Assembly: GCF_004358345.1 (NCBI RefSeq)
Contig: NZ_CP037952.1
Coordinates: 1,798,001 to 1,862,000 of the forward strand
Source of the DNA: Parashewanella spongiae
GTDB lineage: Bacteria; Pseudomonadota; Gammaproteobacteria; Enterobacterales; Shewanellaceae
Reading direction: 5' to 3'
Length of the DNA: 64,000 nt
The notes beneath the pieces were generated by a model, which was not told where the DNA came from, made no database searches, and was given only the letters and a program-made list of their open reading frames with translations. This document shows, piece after piece, positions 47,876-59,000 of this stretch (its first letter is position 1; every line of letters begins with the position of its first letter). Both the position numbers and the translations under genes were made by a program.

Positions 47876-49531
47876 ATGACTTCAGAAAATATTAAGCAAG
47901 CAGCAAACAGTGAGTGTGTGTTGAGTGTGTCACCTCCGCTTCTAAACCTTTATAGCAGTGATTCTATTCTACAAAAGTGGGTTAATGAATTTAAGCAGGC
48001 CTTTTCTATCAATGAATTAGCATCGCTAGGTGATGTGTACGGTAAAGATTTGTATGAATCGGGGGAAGATGCAAATCGCTCAACACCTGAGTTTCATTCC
48101 CATGACCGATTTGGCCGACGTATTGATAAAGTGGTATATCACCCTGCTTATCATCAGTTTATGCAATGCGCTATCCAAGCTCAAATGCCTTCATTGCCAT
48201 GGGTTGAATCTAAATCTGGTGCACACGTTATTAGAACAGCAATGCAGTATATGCATATGCAAGTTGAAGCAGGTTCAGCTTGTCCACTCACAATGACTTT
48301 TGCTTCAGTTGCAGCGATTAAACATTCTCCGGTGATAGCTCAATTATGGATACCCAAAATACTGTCAGCTGAATATGATTATCGGGACATTCCCTATTTT
48401 GATAAAAAAGGCTTAACAATTGGAATGGCCATGACTGAAAAGCAGGGTGGTTCGGATGTGCGAGCTAATTCGACTCATGCTTTAGCTATTAGCAGTGAAG
48501 GAAATGGTGAGGCATACGAACTAACAGGACATAAATGGTTTTGCTCTGCACCAATGTGTGATGCTTTTCTCGTTCTAGCTCAAACAGAACAGGGATTATC
48601 ATGTTTTTTATTACCTAGATGGCGTCCTGATGGCAGTAAAAACCAATTTCATATTCAAAGATTAAAAAATAAATTAGGTAATAGATCTAATGCCTCTTCT
48701 GAAGTTGAGTTTAATAAAGCGTTGGCTTGGATGATTGGTGAGCCCGGAAAAGGGCTGAAGTGTATTATGGAAATGGTAGCTTTAACTCGTTTTGATTGTA
48801 TGGTTGGCTCTTCCGCTCTTATGCGCGCGTCACTCGCTCAAGCATTGTTATTTACTCATGAAAGAAAAACTTTTGGTGTTCAGCTTCAAAAACACCCTTT
48901 AATGCAAAATGTTTTAGCTGATCTTGCAATTGAATCGGAAGCTGCGATTGCATTTTCCATGAGAGTGGCGAATGCTTTTGATAATTCTGATTCAGAGTCA
49001 GAAAAATTATTTATTCGAATCGCAACTGCTATTGGCAAGTACTGGATATGTAAAAGAGCTCCGCATTTTGTTTACGAAGCGATGGAATGCTTAGGAGGCA
49101 TTGGATATGTGGAGGATAACTATATTGCAAGAATGTACCGAGAAGCGCCAGTAAATGCAATTTGGGAAGGTTCAGGAAATATCCAATGTTTAGATTTTAT
49201 GAGAACGGTAGTAAAAGAAAAGGAGTCTCTTACTGCTCTCGTAAATGAGTTGGGCAAAGGTAAAAATAAATATATTGAATATGATCATCATTTAACCGAT
49301 TTACTCAAGCAGCTTAAATCTATAGGTAATAAAGAATTTAGCCTCAGAGTGTTGATTGATAAAATTGCAGTTGCAACTCAAGCATCAATTTTAATTCAAT
49401 ATGGCGATCCGCTTATTGCTAAAGCCTTTTGTCAATCACGACTTGTGCCTACTGCGACGGTAAATTTTGGTACACTAGGAGGAGATATAGATGCGAGCGC
49501 AATTATAAAGCGTGCAATGCCAAGTTTATGA
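47876..49531 (+). CDS. aidB: AidB-type acyl-CoA dehydrogenase
   Basis: The 551-residue flavoprotein matches the AidB branch of the acyl-CoA dehydrogenases, which is longer than typical members. Visible motifs are GMAMTEKQGGSDVRAN, GHKWFCSAPMCDAFLVLAQT, HERKTFGVQLQKHPLMQN and the C-terminal ECLGGIGYVEDNYIARMYRE and NAIWEGSGNIQCLDFMRT. In E. coli AidB is induced by alkylation stress and binds DNA. The physiological substrate is uncertain. The start has only a weak GAGATA ribosome binding site. The next gene follows after 12 bases. Confidence 0.9.
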   Translation: MTSENIKQAANSECVLSVSPPLLNLYSSDSILQKWVNEFKQAFSINELASLGDVYGKDLYESGEDANRSTPEFHSHDRFGRRIDKVVYHPAYHQFMQCAIQAQMPSLPWVESKSGAHVIRTAMQYMHMQVEAGSACPLTMTFASVAAIKHSPVIAQLWIPKILSAEYDYRDIPYFDKKGLTIGMAMTEKQGGSDVRANSTHALAISSEGNGEAYELTGHKWFCSAPMCDAFLVLAQTEQGLSCFLLPRWRPDGSKNQFHIQRLKNKLGNRSNASSEVEFNKALAWMIGEPGKGLKCIMEMVALTRFDCMVGSSALMRASLAQALLFTHERKTFGVQLQKHPLMQNVLADLAIESEAAIAFSMRVANAFDNSDSESEKLFIRIATAIGKYWICKRAPHFVYEAMECLGGIGYVEDNYIARMYREAPVNAIWEGSGNIQCLDFMRTVVKEKESLTALVNELGKGKNKYIEYDHHLTDLLKQLKSIGNKEFSLRVLIDKIAVATQASILIQYGDPLIAKAFCQSRLVPTATVNFGTLGGDIDASAIIKRAMPSL

Positions 49532-49543
49532 ATAAGGAATGTT

Positions 49544-50110
49544 ATGGGGAAAGTATTTGAATCGATGACACAGCAACAAATGGAGTTCATTGAGAAACAA
49601 CAAATGTTTTTTGTCGCTACCGCCGCGACAGAAGGAACGGTAAATTTATCGCCTAAGGGAATGGATTCCCTCAGAATTATCGATAGTAATACCATTGCTT
49701 GGTTAAATGTCACTGGTAGCGGAAATGAAACATCGGCTCATGTTCAGCAAAACCCTAGAATGACCGTGATGTTTTGTGCATTTGAAGGTGCGCCACTTAT
49801 TTTGCGCCTTTATGGACAAGCCCGTATGCTGCATCAGGCAGACGGTGATTGGGGAAAATATAAAGATCTTTTTCCTTCGTTACCAGGCACTCGTCAGATT
49901 TATCTTTTAGATATAGATAAAACTCAATCGTCTTGTGGGATGGGAGTACCACTATATGATTTTGTTGCTCAAAGGGACTCGCTTAACCGCTCTCACGAAA
50001 AGAAAGGCCAAAAAGGTGTTGAAGCTTATTGGACAAAAGCGAATCAAAAAAGTTTAGATGGCTTTCCTACTTCTATTGTAGAGCTTTCAGGTCTCACAGT
50101 AGAAGAATAA
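49544..50110 (+). CDS. Pyridoxamine-phosphate-oxidase-like FMN-binding protein
   Basis: The 188-residue split-barrel protein has the family pattern MFFVATAATEGTVNLSPKGM, IAWLNVTGSGNETSAHVQQN and RMTVMFCAFEGAPLILRLYG. Members bind FMN, F420 or haem and often act in stress responses. This subgroup is of unknown activity and is not PdxH. It lies 12 bases after aidB and is probably co-transcribed. Its TAA stop codon is the target duplication of MITE-1 copy D. Confidence 0.85.
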   Translation: MGKVFESMTQQQMEFIEKQQMFFVATAATEGTVNLSPKGMDSLRIIDSNTIAWLNVTGSGNETSAHVQQNPRMTVMFCAFEGAPLILRLYGQARMLHQADGDWGKYKDLFPSLPGTRQIYLLDIDKTQSSCGMGVPLYDFVAQRDSLNRSHEKKGQKGVEAYWTKANQKSLDGFPTSIVELSGLTVEE

Positions 50111-50457
50111 TACCAATTACAGTAATTAAATTCCCAGCTCAGAGCTATGTATGTGTTCAAAGTACAAGTGAAATTGATGAAGACATAGTTAATACCGACA
50201 TACAAAACTGTCGTTATTATATTGCTACGTTGAGGCAATTTTGCGTAGTAATTTGAACACATACAAGCTCCCGAAGGGCAAGGCTAAAGGATTCCATTAC
50301 TAGGTTACAAGTTTTTGAATTATCCCGACAAAAGCACGAAGTGCGTTGAACGCCAACTTTGTATGGCGGCCGTAGGGAATATAGTACTTCAAACTTGCGC
50401 CCTGTACTGAAATCCTTTAGCTCTTGCTGAGAGGGAAGTTAATTACTGTAATTGGTA
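50111..50457 (+). repeat. MITE-1 copy D, 347 bp
   Basis: The ends are TACCAATTACAGTAATTAA and TTAATTACTGTAATTGGTA, with TAA on both sides (50108-50110 and 50458-50460). The left TAA is the stop codon of the preceding gene. Confidence 0.9.
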
Positions 50458-50512
50458 TAAAATAACGAATGACAATAGTCTTTTTGACACTAGAAGCGTT
50501 GTTCGGCTTCTA

Positions 50513-51064
50513 GGGTCTGTTGATCTTTCAGGATTAAATTTTGTGCTATTTGAGCATTTATCTGTTCAACCTAGAAACATCAGTTGACTGCGTTCTCAAG
50601 CGTAGAAAAAATGGCTGATAGTAAGGCGTAGCTTGCAGCAAGTAGTTATTCTACTTGCAAAAGTTACAACGCAGATAGCAGTCATTTTAGCAAGCTTGTG
50701 AGCGTAGAGCACTTCACTCATTGGGTGAAAGCCATGATGATAAAATCATTATATTGCTCAAACAGTTACTCATATACTCAGCGTTCAACTGATGATTTTA
50801 GGTTCAAGGCGTGAGCAGTGATGCTTAGCCATCTAAGTGAGCTGGTCACAACACAGAACAGTAAATGCTCAAAAGCATCGAAAAAAGAGAGAGCGTAAAT
50901 TGGTCGCTCTTTCTAAATAAAAGGTGCTGCGTTATCGTTTTCTTATTTGGAAACGAAGTAACGACAGTTTTGTATGTCGATAATAACCAAACCTCACAAA
51001 CTCTGTCTTGCATAAAATAACCAATTTATCGCTGCAAAAACAATCACGAAAGATCAACAGACCC
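50513..51064 (+). repeat. MITE-3 copy interrupted by a MITE-2 (552 bp in total)
   Basis: The ends are GGGTCTGTTGATCTTTC and GAAAGATCAACAGACCC, a perfect 17-bp inverted repeat. TA lies on both sides. Without the nested MITE-2 and its duplication the element is 314 bp, the same as the copy at 11051-11364. Confidence 0.92.
50570..50802 (+). repeat. MITE-2 copy, 233 bp, nested in MITE-3
   Basis: It runs from CCTAGAAACATCAGTTGA to TCAACTGATGATTTTAGG with TTCAA on both sides (50565-50569 and 50803-50807). The uninterrupted MITE-3 copies show CTGTTCAA followed by the flank, which proves the 5-bp duplication. Confidence 0.93.
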
Positions 51065-51334
51065 TAGTGTCTAGTGCTGCCAGTAATCCAAAGTGCCGGT
51101 GCCATTTTTATTTCTATTTAAGCAATTTTAAGCTTATTTCTATATTTATTTCACGTCGATTACAAAGTCGTTAATATTAATTTAGTTCGTTGATATTTAA
51201 CAGTTAATAAGGTTTTTAGGCTGTTTCTTGTCAGTTTGCGAAAAAATATATTTATCGAGTAGCGGGTTGTTTAAATATCACGCATAAAAAGTCAATTTTA
51301 ATGGTATTTAACGCTGTTAAATCTCCAGCCGTAG

Positions 51335-51350
51335 TGTGACTGAGCTCACA
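51335..51350. promoter_or_regulatory. CRP-type operator upstream of napE
   Basis: TGTGACTGAGCTCACA is a perfect TGTGA-N6-TCACA palindrome, about 260 bases before the napE start. CRP is known to drive anaerobic respiration genes in Shewanella, so activation of nap is expected. Distance to the transcription start is unknown. Confidence 0.75.
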
Positions 51351-51421
51351 TCAAAAAAATGCTTAGAAACTATACTGTTTATCTACTGGAATACCAGTCC
51401 TCAATGAACATTAATGTTTGT

Positions 51422-51435
51422 ATGATCTGGATCAA
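51422..51435. promoter_or_regulatory. FNR/EtrA-like operator upstream of napE
   Basis: ATGATCTGGATCAA matches the FNR consensus TTGAT-N4-ATCAA at nine of ten fixed positions. It lies about 175 bases before napE, consistent with oxygen control of nitrate reduction. Confidence 0.6.
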
Positions 51436-51607
51436 CTAACTGAGTCATTTAGACAGCTTTTGCTATATAGCTTACCCGCAAGTCGAGTTACTATTTTTAT
51501 ACCAAATAAATTCGAAAACGTTGTTGGTGACGATTGACTGAAAAGTCAGAGTATAAATATTCAGATTTGAATGTCAGGGTTACCGTAAATATCCGCAAGG
51601 AGAATAC

Positions 51608-51766
51608 ATGAGTGCCACTTCGAGCGATGAAAAAAAGTTAGAGTTCAAAATTTTCATTTTTCTAACTGTGTTTTTAGCACCGCTACTGTCTGTAATATTA
51701 GTAGGAGGGTTGGGTTTTGCGATATGGATCAGTCAAATCTTAACAGGCCCTCCAGGTCCTGGCTAA
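51608..51766 (+). CDS. napE: NapE, small membrane protein of the periplasmic nitrate reductase
   Basis: This 52-residue frame starts at the ATG at 51608 after AAGGAGAATAC, an excellent ribosome binding site. It has an N-terminal charged segment followed by one membrane helix (FLTVFLAPLLSVILVGGLGF, then AIWISQI), as in NapE. Its role is not established. It opens the napEDABC cluster, 46 bases before napD. Confidence 0.88.
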   Translation: MSATSSDEKKLEFKIFIFLTVFLAPLLSVILVGGLGFAIWISQILTGPPGPG

Positions 51767-51812
51767 TAAACAAAAATCGAATAATAAAATCAATTAATTT
51801 TAGAGTGTAATA

Positions 51813-52070
51813 ATGAGCAAAGAACTTCACGTGACCAGCCTGGTTGTCCAAGTTATTCCTGAAAAAATGTCTACCGTGCGTGAGGCCATTATGGCCATGG
51901 AAAATGCTGAGCTGTCGGTAAATGATGAGGTTAAATTGGTAGTGGTGATTGAAGGTACCAGCAAGCGCGGTTTAATGGAAGATGTCGATGCTGTGGGTAA
52001 TTTACCCGGTGTACTTTCATCATCTATGGTCTATCACCAATGTGAAGAGCTCGAAGAGGGCGAAATATGA
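51813..52070 (+). CDS. napD: NapD, chaperone for NapA
   Basis: The 85-residue protein matches NapD ([20 protein letters not shown], ending CEELEEGE). It binds the twin-arginine signal of NapA to delay export until cofactors are inserted. The stop overlaps the napA start (ATGA). Confidence 0.93.
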   Translation: MSKELHVTSLVVQVIPEKMSTVREAIMAMENAELSVNDEVKLVVVIEGTSKRGLMEDVDAVGNLPGVLSSSMVYHQCEELEEGEI

Positions 52071-54562
52071 ATATGAATAGACGTGAGTTTATGAAGGCAA
52101 ATGCAGCGATAGCTGCAGCCAGTGCTGCCGGTTTATCGTTGCCAGCAACAGCAAGCAACCTCATAACCAGTTCAGAGCAAACAAAGCTTGATTGGAACAA
52201 AGCGCCATGCCGTTTTTGTGGAACGGGTTGTTCTGTGATGGTGGGAACCAAAAACGGTAAAGTGGTAGCAACGAATGGTGATCCAGATAGCGAAGTAAAC
52301 AAAGGTCTTAACTGTGTTAAGGGTTACTTCCTATCTAAAATTATGTACGGAAAAGATCGTCTGACTAAGCCATTGCTACGTATGACAAACGGAAAATACG
52401 ATAAGCATGGTGATTTCACCCCAATTTCGTGGGACAGCGCCTTCGACATCATGGCTGATAAATGGAAAGAGACCATTAAGAAAAAAGGTCCAACAGCGAT
52501 TGGTATGTTCGGCTCTGGTCAATGGACAGTTTGGGAAGGTTACGCTGCAAGTAAGTTAATGAAAGCAGGATTTGGTTCTAATAATATTGACCCTAATGCT
52601 CGCCATTGTATGGCATCTGCGGTAGGTGGCTTCATGCGTACTTTTGGTATCGATGAGCCGATGGGTTGTTACAACGATATGGAAGAAGCTGACCGTTTCG
52701 TGCTTTGGGGTTCGAACATGGCAGAGATGCATCCTATCTTATGGACTCGTGTAACTGATCGTCGTCTGAGTGCGCCGCATGTACGTGTTGGTGTGCTATC
52801 TACGTATAAACATCGCTCATTTGATTTAGCTGATTTACCAATGGTATTTACACCACAAGGTGATTTAGCAGTACTTAACTTTATTGCCAACTACATCTGT
52901 CAAAACGATGCCGTGAATTGGGATTTTGTTAAAAAACACACTAATTTCCGTAAAGGTAATACGGATATTGGTTACGGCTTACGTCCAACGCATCCTGTAC
53001 AGAAAAAAGCTAAGAATGCCGATAAAGCTGGTGGTTCACAACCAATTGACTACGAAGCATTTAAGAAGTTTGTTTCTGAGTACACGGTAGAAAAAGCCAG
53101 TGAAATTTCTGGTGTTCCAGAAGATAAACTTATCGAGCTAGCTAAGTGGTACGCCGACCCTAACTTGAAGATTACTTCATTCTGGACAATGGGTGCTAAT
53201 CAGCATACTCGTGGTGTTTGGTGTAATAACTTACTCTATAACATCCACTTATTAACAGGTAAAATTGCGACACCGGGTAACAGCCCATTCTCACTGACGG
53301 GGCAGCCCTCAGCGTGTGGTACTGCTCGTGAAGTGGGTACATTTGCTCACCGTCTGCCTGCAGATATGGTGGTTAAAAACCCTAAGCATCGTGCAATTGC
53401 TGAAAAAATTTGGAAAATTCCAGCTGGCATTATCCCACCGAAACCAGGTTTCCACGCGGTATTGCAAAGCCGTAAATTGAAAGATGGTGAGATGAACTGC
53501 TATTGGACTCAAGTTACCAACAATATGCAAGCAGGGCCTAACATCAATGAAGAAATTCTTCCAGGTTGGCGTAACCCTGAAAACTTTATTGTGGTTTCGG
53601 ATCCATACCCAACAGTTTCTACTCAAGCGGCTGACTTGATCCTTCCAACAGCAATGTGGGTTGAGAAAGAAGGGGCTTACGGTAACGCTGAGCGACGTAC
53701 TCAGTTTTGGCATCAAATGGTTAAAGCGCCAGGCGAATCAAAATCTGACTTATGGCAAACCATGGAGTTCTCAAAGCGTTTCACTACTGATGAAGTTTGG
53801 CCAAAAGATGTATTAGCAGCGAATCCTGAATTTAAAGGAAAAACACTGTTTGAAGTGCTTTATCAAAACGGTCAAGTAAATAAGTTTCCAATGTCTGATA
53901 TGGACGAGAAGTTCGAAAATCATGAGTCAGAAGACTTTGGTTTCTACGTTCAAAAAGGTCTATTTGAAGAATATGCTACATTCGGACGCGGCCATGCCCA
54001 TGATTTAGCGCCATTTGATACTTATCACGAAGTTCACGGTTTACGTTGGCCTGTCGTTGACGGCAAAGAGACTTTATGGCGTTTCCGCGAAGGTTCAGAT
54101 CCATATGTAACACCGGGTAAAGGTTTCGAGTTTTATGGTAAACCTGATGGTCGCGCTGTTATTTGGGCACTACCTTACGAGCCAGCAGCAGAATCACCTG
54201 ACGAAGAATACGATTTATGGCTATGTACAGGTCGTGTTATTGAACACTGGCATACAGGCTCTATGACCCAACGCGTTCCTGAGCTTTACAAAGCGTTCCC
54301 GAATGCAGTTTGTTTCATTCACCCTGAAGATGCGAAGAAAAGAGGTTTACGCCGTGGCGATGAAATGATAGTTCGCTCTCGTCGTGGTGAAATTCGCACT
54401 CGAGTTGAAACACGTGGTCGTAATAAACCACCTGTAGGTCTGGTTTATGTACCATTTTTTGACGCCAGTCAGCTAATCAACAAGGTAACGCTTGATGCAA
54501 CGGATCCACTTTCTAAGCAGACTGATTTTAAGAAGTGTGCTGTAAAAGTGATAAAAGCATAG
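52067..54562 (+). CDS. napA: NapA, molybdenum-containing periplasmic nitrate reductase
   Basis: The 831-residue catalytic subunit has a twin-arginine signal (NRREFMK). The [4Fe-4S] cysteines are Cys48, Cys51, Cys55 and Cys83 (CRFCGTGC and LNCVKG), and the molybdenum ligand is Cys181 in [11 protein letters not shown]. It carries bis-MGD and reduces nitrate to nitrite in the periplasm. The C-terminal dinucleotide-binding region is complete ([20 protein letters not shown]). It is full length. Confidence 0.97.
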   Translation: MNMNRREFMKANAAIAAASAAGLSLPATASNLITSSEQTKLDWNKAPCRFCGTGCSVMVGTKNGKVVATNGDPDSEVNKGLNCVKGYFLSKIMYGKDRLTKPLLRMTNGKYDKHGDFTPISWDSAFDIMADKWKETIKKKGPTAIGMFGSGQWTVWEGYAASKLMKAGFGSNNIDPNARHCMASAVGGFMRTFGIDEPMGCYNDMEEADRFVLWGSNMAEMHPILWTRVTDRRLSAPHVRVGVLSTYKHRSFDLADLPMVFTPQGDLAVLNFIANYICQNDAVNWDFVKKHTNFRKGNTDIGYGLRPTHPVQKKAKNADKAGGSQPIDYEAFKKFVSEYTVEKASEISGVPEDKLIELAKWYADPNLKITSFWTMGANQHTRGVWCNNLLYNIHLLTGKIATPGNSPFSLTGQPSACGTAREVGTFAHRLPADMVVKNPKHRAIAEKIWKIPAGIIPPKPGFHAVLQSRKLKDGEMNCYWTQVTNNMQAGPNINEEILPGWRNPENFIVVSDPYPTVSTQAADLILPTAMWVEKEGAYGNAERRTQFWHQMVKAPGESKSDLWQTMEFSKRFTTDEVWPKDVLAANPEFKGKTLFEVLYQNGQVNKFPMSDMDEKFENHESEDFGFYVQKGLFEEYATFGRGHAHDLAPFDTYHEVHGLRWPVVDGKETLWRFREGSDPYVTPGKGFEFYGKPDGRAVIWALPYEPAAESPDEEYDLWLCTGRVIEHWHTGSMTQRVPELYKAFPNAVCFIHPEDAKKRGLRRGDEMIVRSRRGEIRTRVETRGRNKPPVGLVYVPFFDASQLINKVTLDATDPLSKQTDFKKCAVKVIKA

Positions 54563-54572
54563 GGAGTCGGTT

Positions 54573-55067
54573 ATGAAATCAATAAAAAATAATATGTTGA
54601 GAGTGATTGTACTTTTCACATTAGCTTGCTCTGCAGTTACAGTTGCCGCTAAAAATGAAACAGTACCAGCCGATGATGTAGCAACTTTAAGGCTGCATCC
54701 AATTGATATTGAACCTACGCCGCCAGCATTAAAAAATGAGGTCGATCATGAGGGTACTTATGGTAGGGCTTACCCTACTCAAGCACCAATGATTCCGCAT
54801 AAGGCGAATAAATATCAGATGAACCTAAAAGTCAATCAGTGTTTAAGCTGTCATGATCGCTCTCGTATTAAAGAATCGAAAGCGCCAATGGTGAGTGTTA
54901 CGCACTTTATGACTAGAGATAATGAGGTTTTAGCGCAAGTATCGCCACGTCGATATTTCTGTACCCAATGTCATGTTCCACAAGATAATGCGAAGCCATT
55001 GGTTGAGAATATATTTATTGATGTTGATAAGTTGCTAGAAGCCGATGCAGCTAAAAAAGGCCGCTAA
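54573..55067 (+). CDS. napB: NapB, dihaem cytochrome c subunit
   Basis: The 164-residue protein has a signal peptide (VIVLFTLACSAVTVAA) and two haem sites, CLSCH and CTQCH. It passes electrons from NapC to NapA. Family motifs such as PPLIPH-like APMIPHKANKYQMNLKVNQC are present. Confidence 0.94.
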   Translation: MKSIKNNMLRVIVLFTLACSAVTVAAKNETVPADDVATLRLHPIDIEPTPPALKNEVDHEGTYGRAYPTQAPMIPHKANKYQMNLKVNQCLSCHDRSRIKESKAPMVSVTHFMTRDNEVLAQVSPRRYFCTQCHVPQDNAKPLVENIFIDVDKLLEADAAKKGR

Positions 55068-55082
55068 GCACTAGGAGGTAAA

Positions 55083-55670
55083 ATGTTGGATAAGATTAAA
55101 AAAATCTGGTGCATCTTAGCTAAACCTAGTGTTCATTATAGCTTAGGTTTCCTGACAGTCGGCGGTTTTATTGCTGGTATAATCTTCTGGGGTGGTTTTA
55201 ATACCGCATTAGAAGCAACTAATACAGAAACATTCTGTATTAGTTGTCATGAAATGGAAAACAACGTCTATCAAGAGTTACAGACAACGATTCATTTCAC
55301 TAACCGCAGTGGTGTTCGTGCAACTTGCCCTGATTGTCATGTTCCTCATGAATGGACGGATAAGATTGCTCGTAAGATGCAGGCTTCTAAAGAAGTTTGG
55401 GGCAAAATATTTGGCACCATTAATACTCGTGAAAAGTTTGAAGGAAAACGTCGTGAACTAGCTGAGCACGAATGGGCGAGGTTAAAAGCGAATGACTCAT
55501 TAGAATGTCGTAATTGTCATAACTTCGACTATATGGATTTTACGAGACAAGCACCGCGAGCAGCCAAAGCTCACTCAACATCACTTGCAAGTGGAGAAAA
55601 AACTTGTATAGATTGCCATAAAGGTATTGCTCACCACTTACCTGATATGACAGGTGTTGAAGGGTATTAG
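55083..55670 (+). CDS. napC: NapC, membrane-anchored tetrahaem quinol dehydrogenase
   Basis: The 195-residue protein has one N-terminal membrane helix ([20 protein letters not shown]) and four CxxCH haem sites (CISCH, CPDCH, CRNCH, CIDCH). It oxidises quinol and feeds NapB. It closes the operon. The napEDABC order without napGH is the alpha-type seen in Shewanella. A weak stem-loop follows near 55676-55702. Confidence 0.94.
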   Translation: MLDKIKKIWCILAKPSVHYSLGFLTVGGFIAGIIFWGGFNTALEATNTETFCISCHEMENNVYQELQTTIHFTNRSGVRATCPDCHVPHEWTDKIARKMQASKEVWGKIFGTINTREKFEGKRRELAEHEWARLKANDSLECRNCHNFDYMDFTRQAPRAAKAHSTSLASGEKTCIDCHKGIAHHLPDMTGVEGY

Positions 55671-55720
55671 TTGATTAAATAACAGTTAATCTGTTTTATT
55701 GAAAAGCTAGGTAAACACTA

Positions 55721-55977
55721 GGGGCTGTTTATCTTTCGTGATTATTTTTGCAGCGATAAATTGGTCGTTTTATACAAGACAGAGCTTGTGCGGTTTGGTA
55801 TTCCAAATAAGCAAGCGATAACGCAGTAGAAATGACCAATTTACGCTGTCTAAGATGCTTTTGAGCGTTCATTGTTCTGTGTTGTAACCCGTTTGATGAC
55901 TAAGCTTCACTGCTTACGCCTTGAACAGATAAACGCTCAAATAGCACAAAATTTAATCCTGAAAGATAAGCAGCCCC
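55721..55977 (-). repeat. MITE-3 copy, 257 bp
   Basis: The ends are GGGGCTGTTTATCTTTC and GAAAGATAAACAGCCCC-like (ending GAAAGATAAGCAGCCCC). TA lies on both sides (55719-55720 and 55978-55979). It lies in reverse orientation to the copies at 11051 and 50513 and is shorter in the middle. Confidence 0.88.
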
Positions 55978-56002
55978 TAGAGCTTTTTTGTAAGTAAAGT
56001 AC

Positions 56003-59000
56003 TTAAACACCTCTTTTTAAATTAATTTTTGTTCTAATAATAGATTTTAACTCTCCATTTAAACTTTCTAAAACTGCAGCGTAGTTTTGTACCGAAAGAG
56101 TCATTAATAACGAGGTGATATTGGCTTCGTCTTTCAGCCATAGTCGGCCTATTATTGCGCTAAAAGTAGCTGTGTTAATTGTTGAAGTTAAACTTACTAA
56201 ATCTGAGTTAGTTTTTTTTAACAAATATAATAATAATTCTTCTTGGGTTACTTTATCACTTATTTTACTCAGTAATTCTTCATACTCTTTTACTTGTAGT
56301 GAATCTATGAGCTCTTTGCATGTTACTGGGTCAGTTTTCCAGAGTATGCTTACGATCTGTGTTTTTACTGAGGAAAGTTGCTTGAATGCTTGTTTTAATT
56401 TGTCTAGTTCAGTATTTAATAATTCATTCAGTATGTTTGTAAAGTTTGTTTCTCTTGGTAATGAATTTAAGAAGTTGATGAAATCTTCGTGCTTTAATTG
56501 GTGGATAAATGCAACACAAAAAGTCTGTTTTTCTGTCCACAATAAATTAATTAACGCTATTTGTGCTGATAGACTGACGTTGTTAAGTAAGTCTACAAAT
56601 AATCTTTGATCAGACACTCGAGTCATTACTGCCTGTTGATTCTTTAATGAATAAAAGCGAAGGGGACCTGACAAAAATTTAGAGGGATTTTGTATTAGAG
56701 CTTCTATAAAAGCATTAGCACTGCTTATTTGAGACTGTTGTTGGGGGCTTGCAACGACTCGATAACCGATCGCCATATTAAATAGTTGGCCCACATCGCG
56801 ATAAGACGATAAATATTCAGAGAATGATAAAACTCTATTTATAGGCATCTTAATTAACTCTGAAAAAAGTTGATCTTTGGGTATAGTTTTTTCATCGTGA
56901 ATTTGGTGTAACGGTATTGGTGGCAAGGCAGTAAGTAATTCTGTAAGTGAATCATTATTAGTGTGCATAAAATTGAGTATTAAACCTGCCAGCGTATTAA
57001 CAGGAATTTCAGGGTTGTTGAAAATTTGACTAACTTGCAGTGAACTTAATTTAGTAAGTAGTTGGATTGTTTCTGCTTCTGTGAGTTTTTTGCTTGAAAA
57101 AAGCACATTAATTTGTTCATCTTCTAATTCCTCCCAACTTAATTGTAAGTTCGAAGCTGAAAATACTTCTATTATCAGTTTGAGTGAGCTGTCTTCACGC
57201 CTTAGAGCGTAAGACAAATATAGGATTAAATCTGCTTCAGTGGCTTGTGCTTGTATCACTTTTCTCGCTAGTTCTAGGTCTTCACTTAATGTAATAATTG
57301 TGAGTCTATCTTTCACCTTTAGTTTGTTGATCGAGAGTATTAATTGCTCTTCATTGAATGTGTGCAATTTATCAATGACCAATTTTTTGATAGCAGGGCT
57401 TTTAACTTGTATGATGTATTCATTAAAATCATTGAATTCGTTACGGCTAAGTAGAGTCACAAGTTGCTCTACACTTAAGCTATTTAATATTTCGGAGTAA
57501 CTGAGTTCACTACAGCCTTTGTGATGTAACTTATCAATGGCTTGTATATCTAATCGTCGTAACAAACTTTCTTTAAAGGTACGGCTGCCTTTGATAGGGG
57601 TGGTTTCGAATAGCAGAGATATAACAAAAGAATTAGCAATAGTCTCATGAATTTCAGCGCTGTTAATGAATGCAGCAAGGTTTTCTTCTGGAAGGTTTTT
57701 AATCAGGGATTCAATAGATTCTCGCTCCTTTGAGGATTTGTTTTGTTTGCAAAGCGCCACGTATGAAGTAGTCCAAAAACTAGTAGGAAGATGTTTTTTT
57801 ATGTTATTTACTTTACTTGGCGAAATTTGAGCTAACTCTAGGAGTATGCTGGTACGAATTTGTTGTGTTAGTTTTGAATCATTGAGCACTTGAATGGCTT
57901 CTGCTTCATCAAGCTTTGAAAGTAATAACGCTTTGTTGGAAATAGGTATGCTGCTTACTTTGAGAAATTCATTTTTTTTAACTGACGTTATTGCAGCCCA
58001 TGCACTTCTTAGCTGGCTTGTGGGACAAACGGTTAAAAAATGTGGAAAATGCTGAGTTGCTTGGCACGCAGAAAATAAATTTACTATGTTTTTAGCTGAT
58101 AGGGGGGCCATGTAGCTTTCGGCTGCATCTTTATTTAAAACTGAACATAGCCAAGTTATTTTTTTATTGTCGTTTAAGGAATCAATCATTTCATGTAATT
58201 GAGGTTTTGGGATCAGCACAGCTAAAGTTTTACATGTGTTGATATCTGAGATTTCTTTTAATAAAGCTTGTTGTGCTTCAGGTTTTAGTTCGAGGAAGTA
58301 ATGTGCTTGTAGATGTGAGGTTTCAGTGAGAAATTTACTGATGACATCTTGTGTACCTATTAACTCTTTGTTGAAAAGTTTTATTAATTCAGAGAGCGAG
58401 AGCTGATTTAAGTTATCTGGAGATTGGCATAATAAGACGAAAAGTGTTGCTTCCTCTCTCGTTGTATCTCTTGCTTTTGCTTTGCTATTAGGAGACTCAA
58501 TCAACACATAATCATCGGCTGTTTTGTTCGCTCTAGATTTCATGAGTTGTTCAACTTTTTTTACTTCATCAACAATAGAAAGTTTATCTTTGCATGAGCA
58601 TATGGCTTTAAGCGCTTTATTTTTTTCTAATTGAGAAAACAGTTCAAGCCTATTTTCTTCTGGGCAAGCAAGTAAAAAGTTGGGTTGCTCTTGGTTTGTT
58701 GATAACTTCGTATAAATAAGAACAGCTTGCATGCTATTGGTTTTAACAAGTTGTGAGAAAATTTGTTCAGCTTTATGGTGTCCACCTTCTTTATCTTTGA
58801 TAATTTCTATTAAGACTTCAGCAACTCGTTCTGAATTTGTTCGGCTTAAAGCTTTAGAGGCATTTTTAATACTTGCTTGCAAAATACTCTTAACAACAAT
58901 AGCGATAGGGGTTTTAGGAGATGCCAATACATGAAAAAGAATGTCGTGTCGGGTGTCTTGAGACTTATGTTCTTGTCCCAAGTTTGTGTGAGTAAAGTGG

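Larger units (their letters stand above)
50458..51607. other. Intergenic region upstream of the nap operon
   Basis: After the MITE-1 end there is a MITE-3/MITE-2 composite, then about 540 bases of native-looking leader with a CRP-like site at 51335 and an FNR-like site at 51422, both listed separately. I found no other gene. Confidence 0.6.

Noticed and set aside
50029-50262. Overlapping frames at the end of the FMN-binding protein gene
   Set aside because: They run into MITE-1 copy D on either strand and have no homology or start signals.
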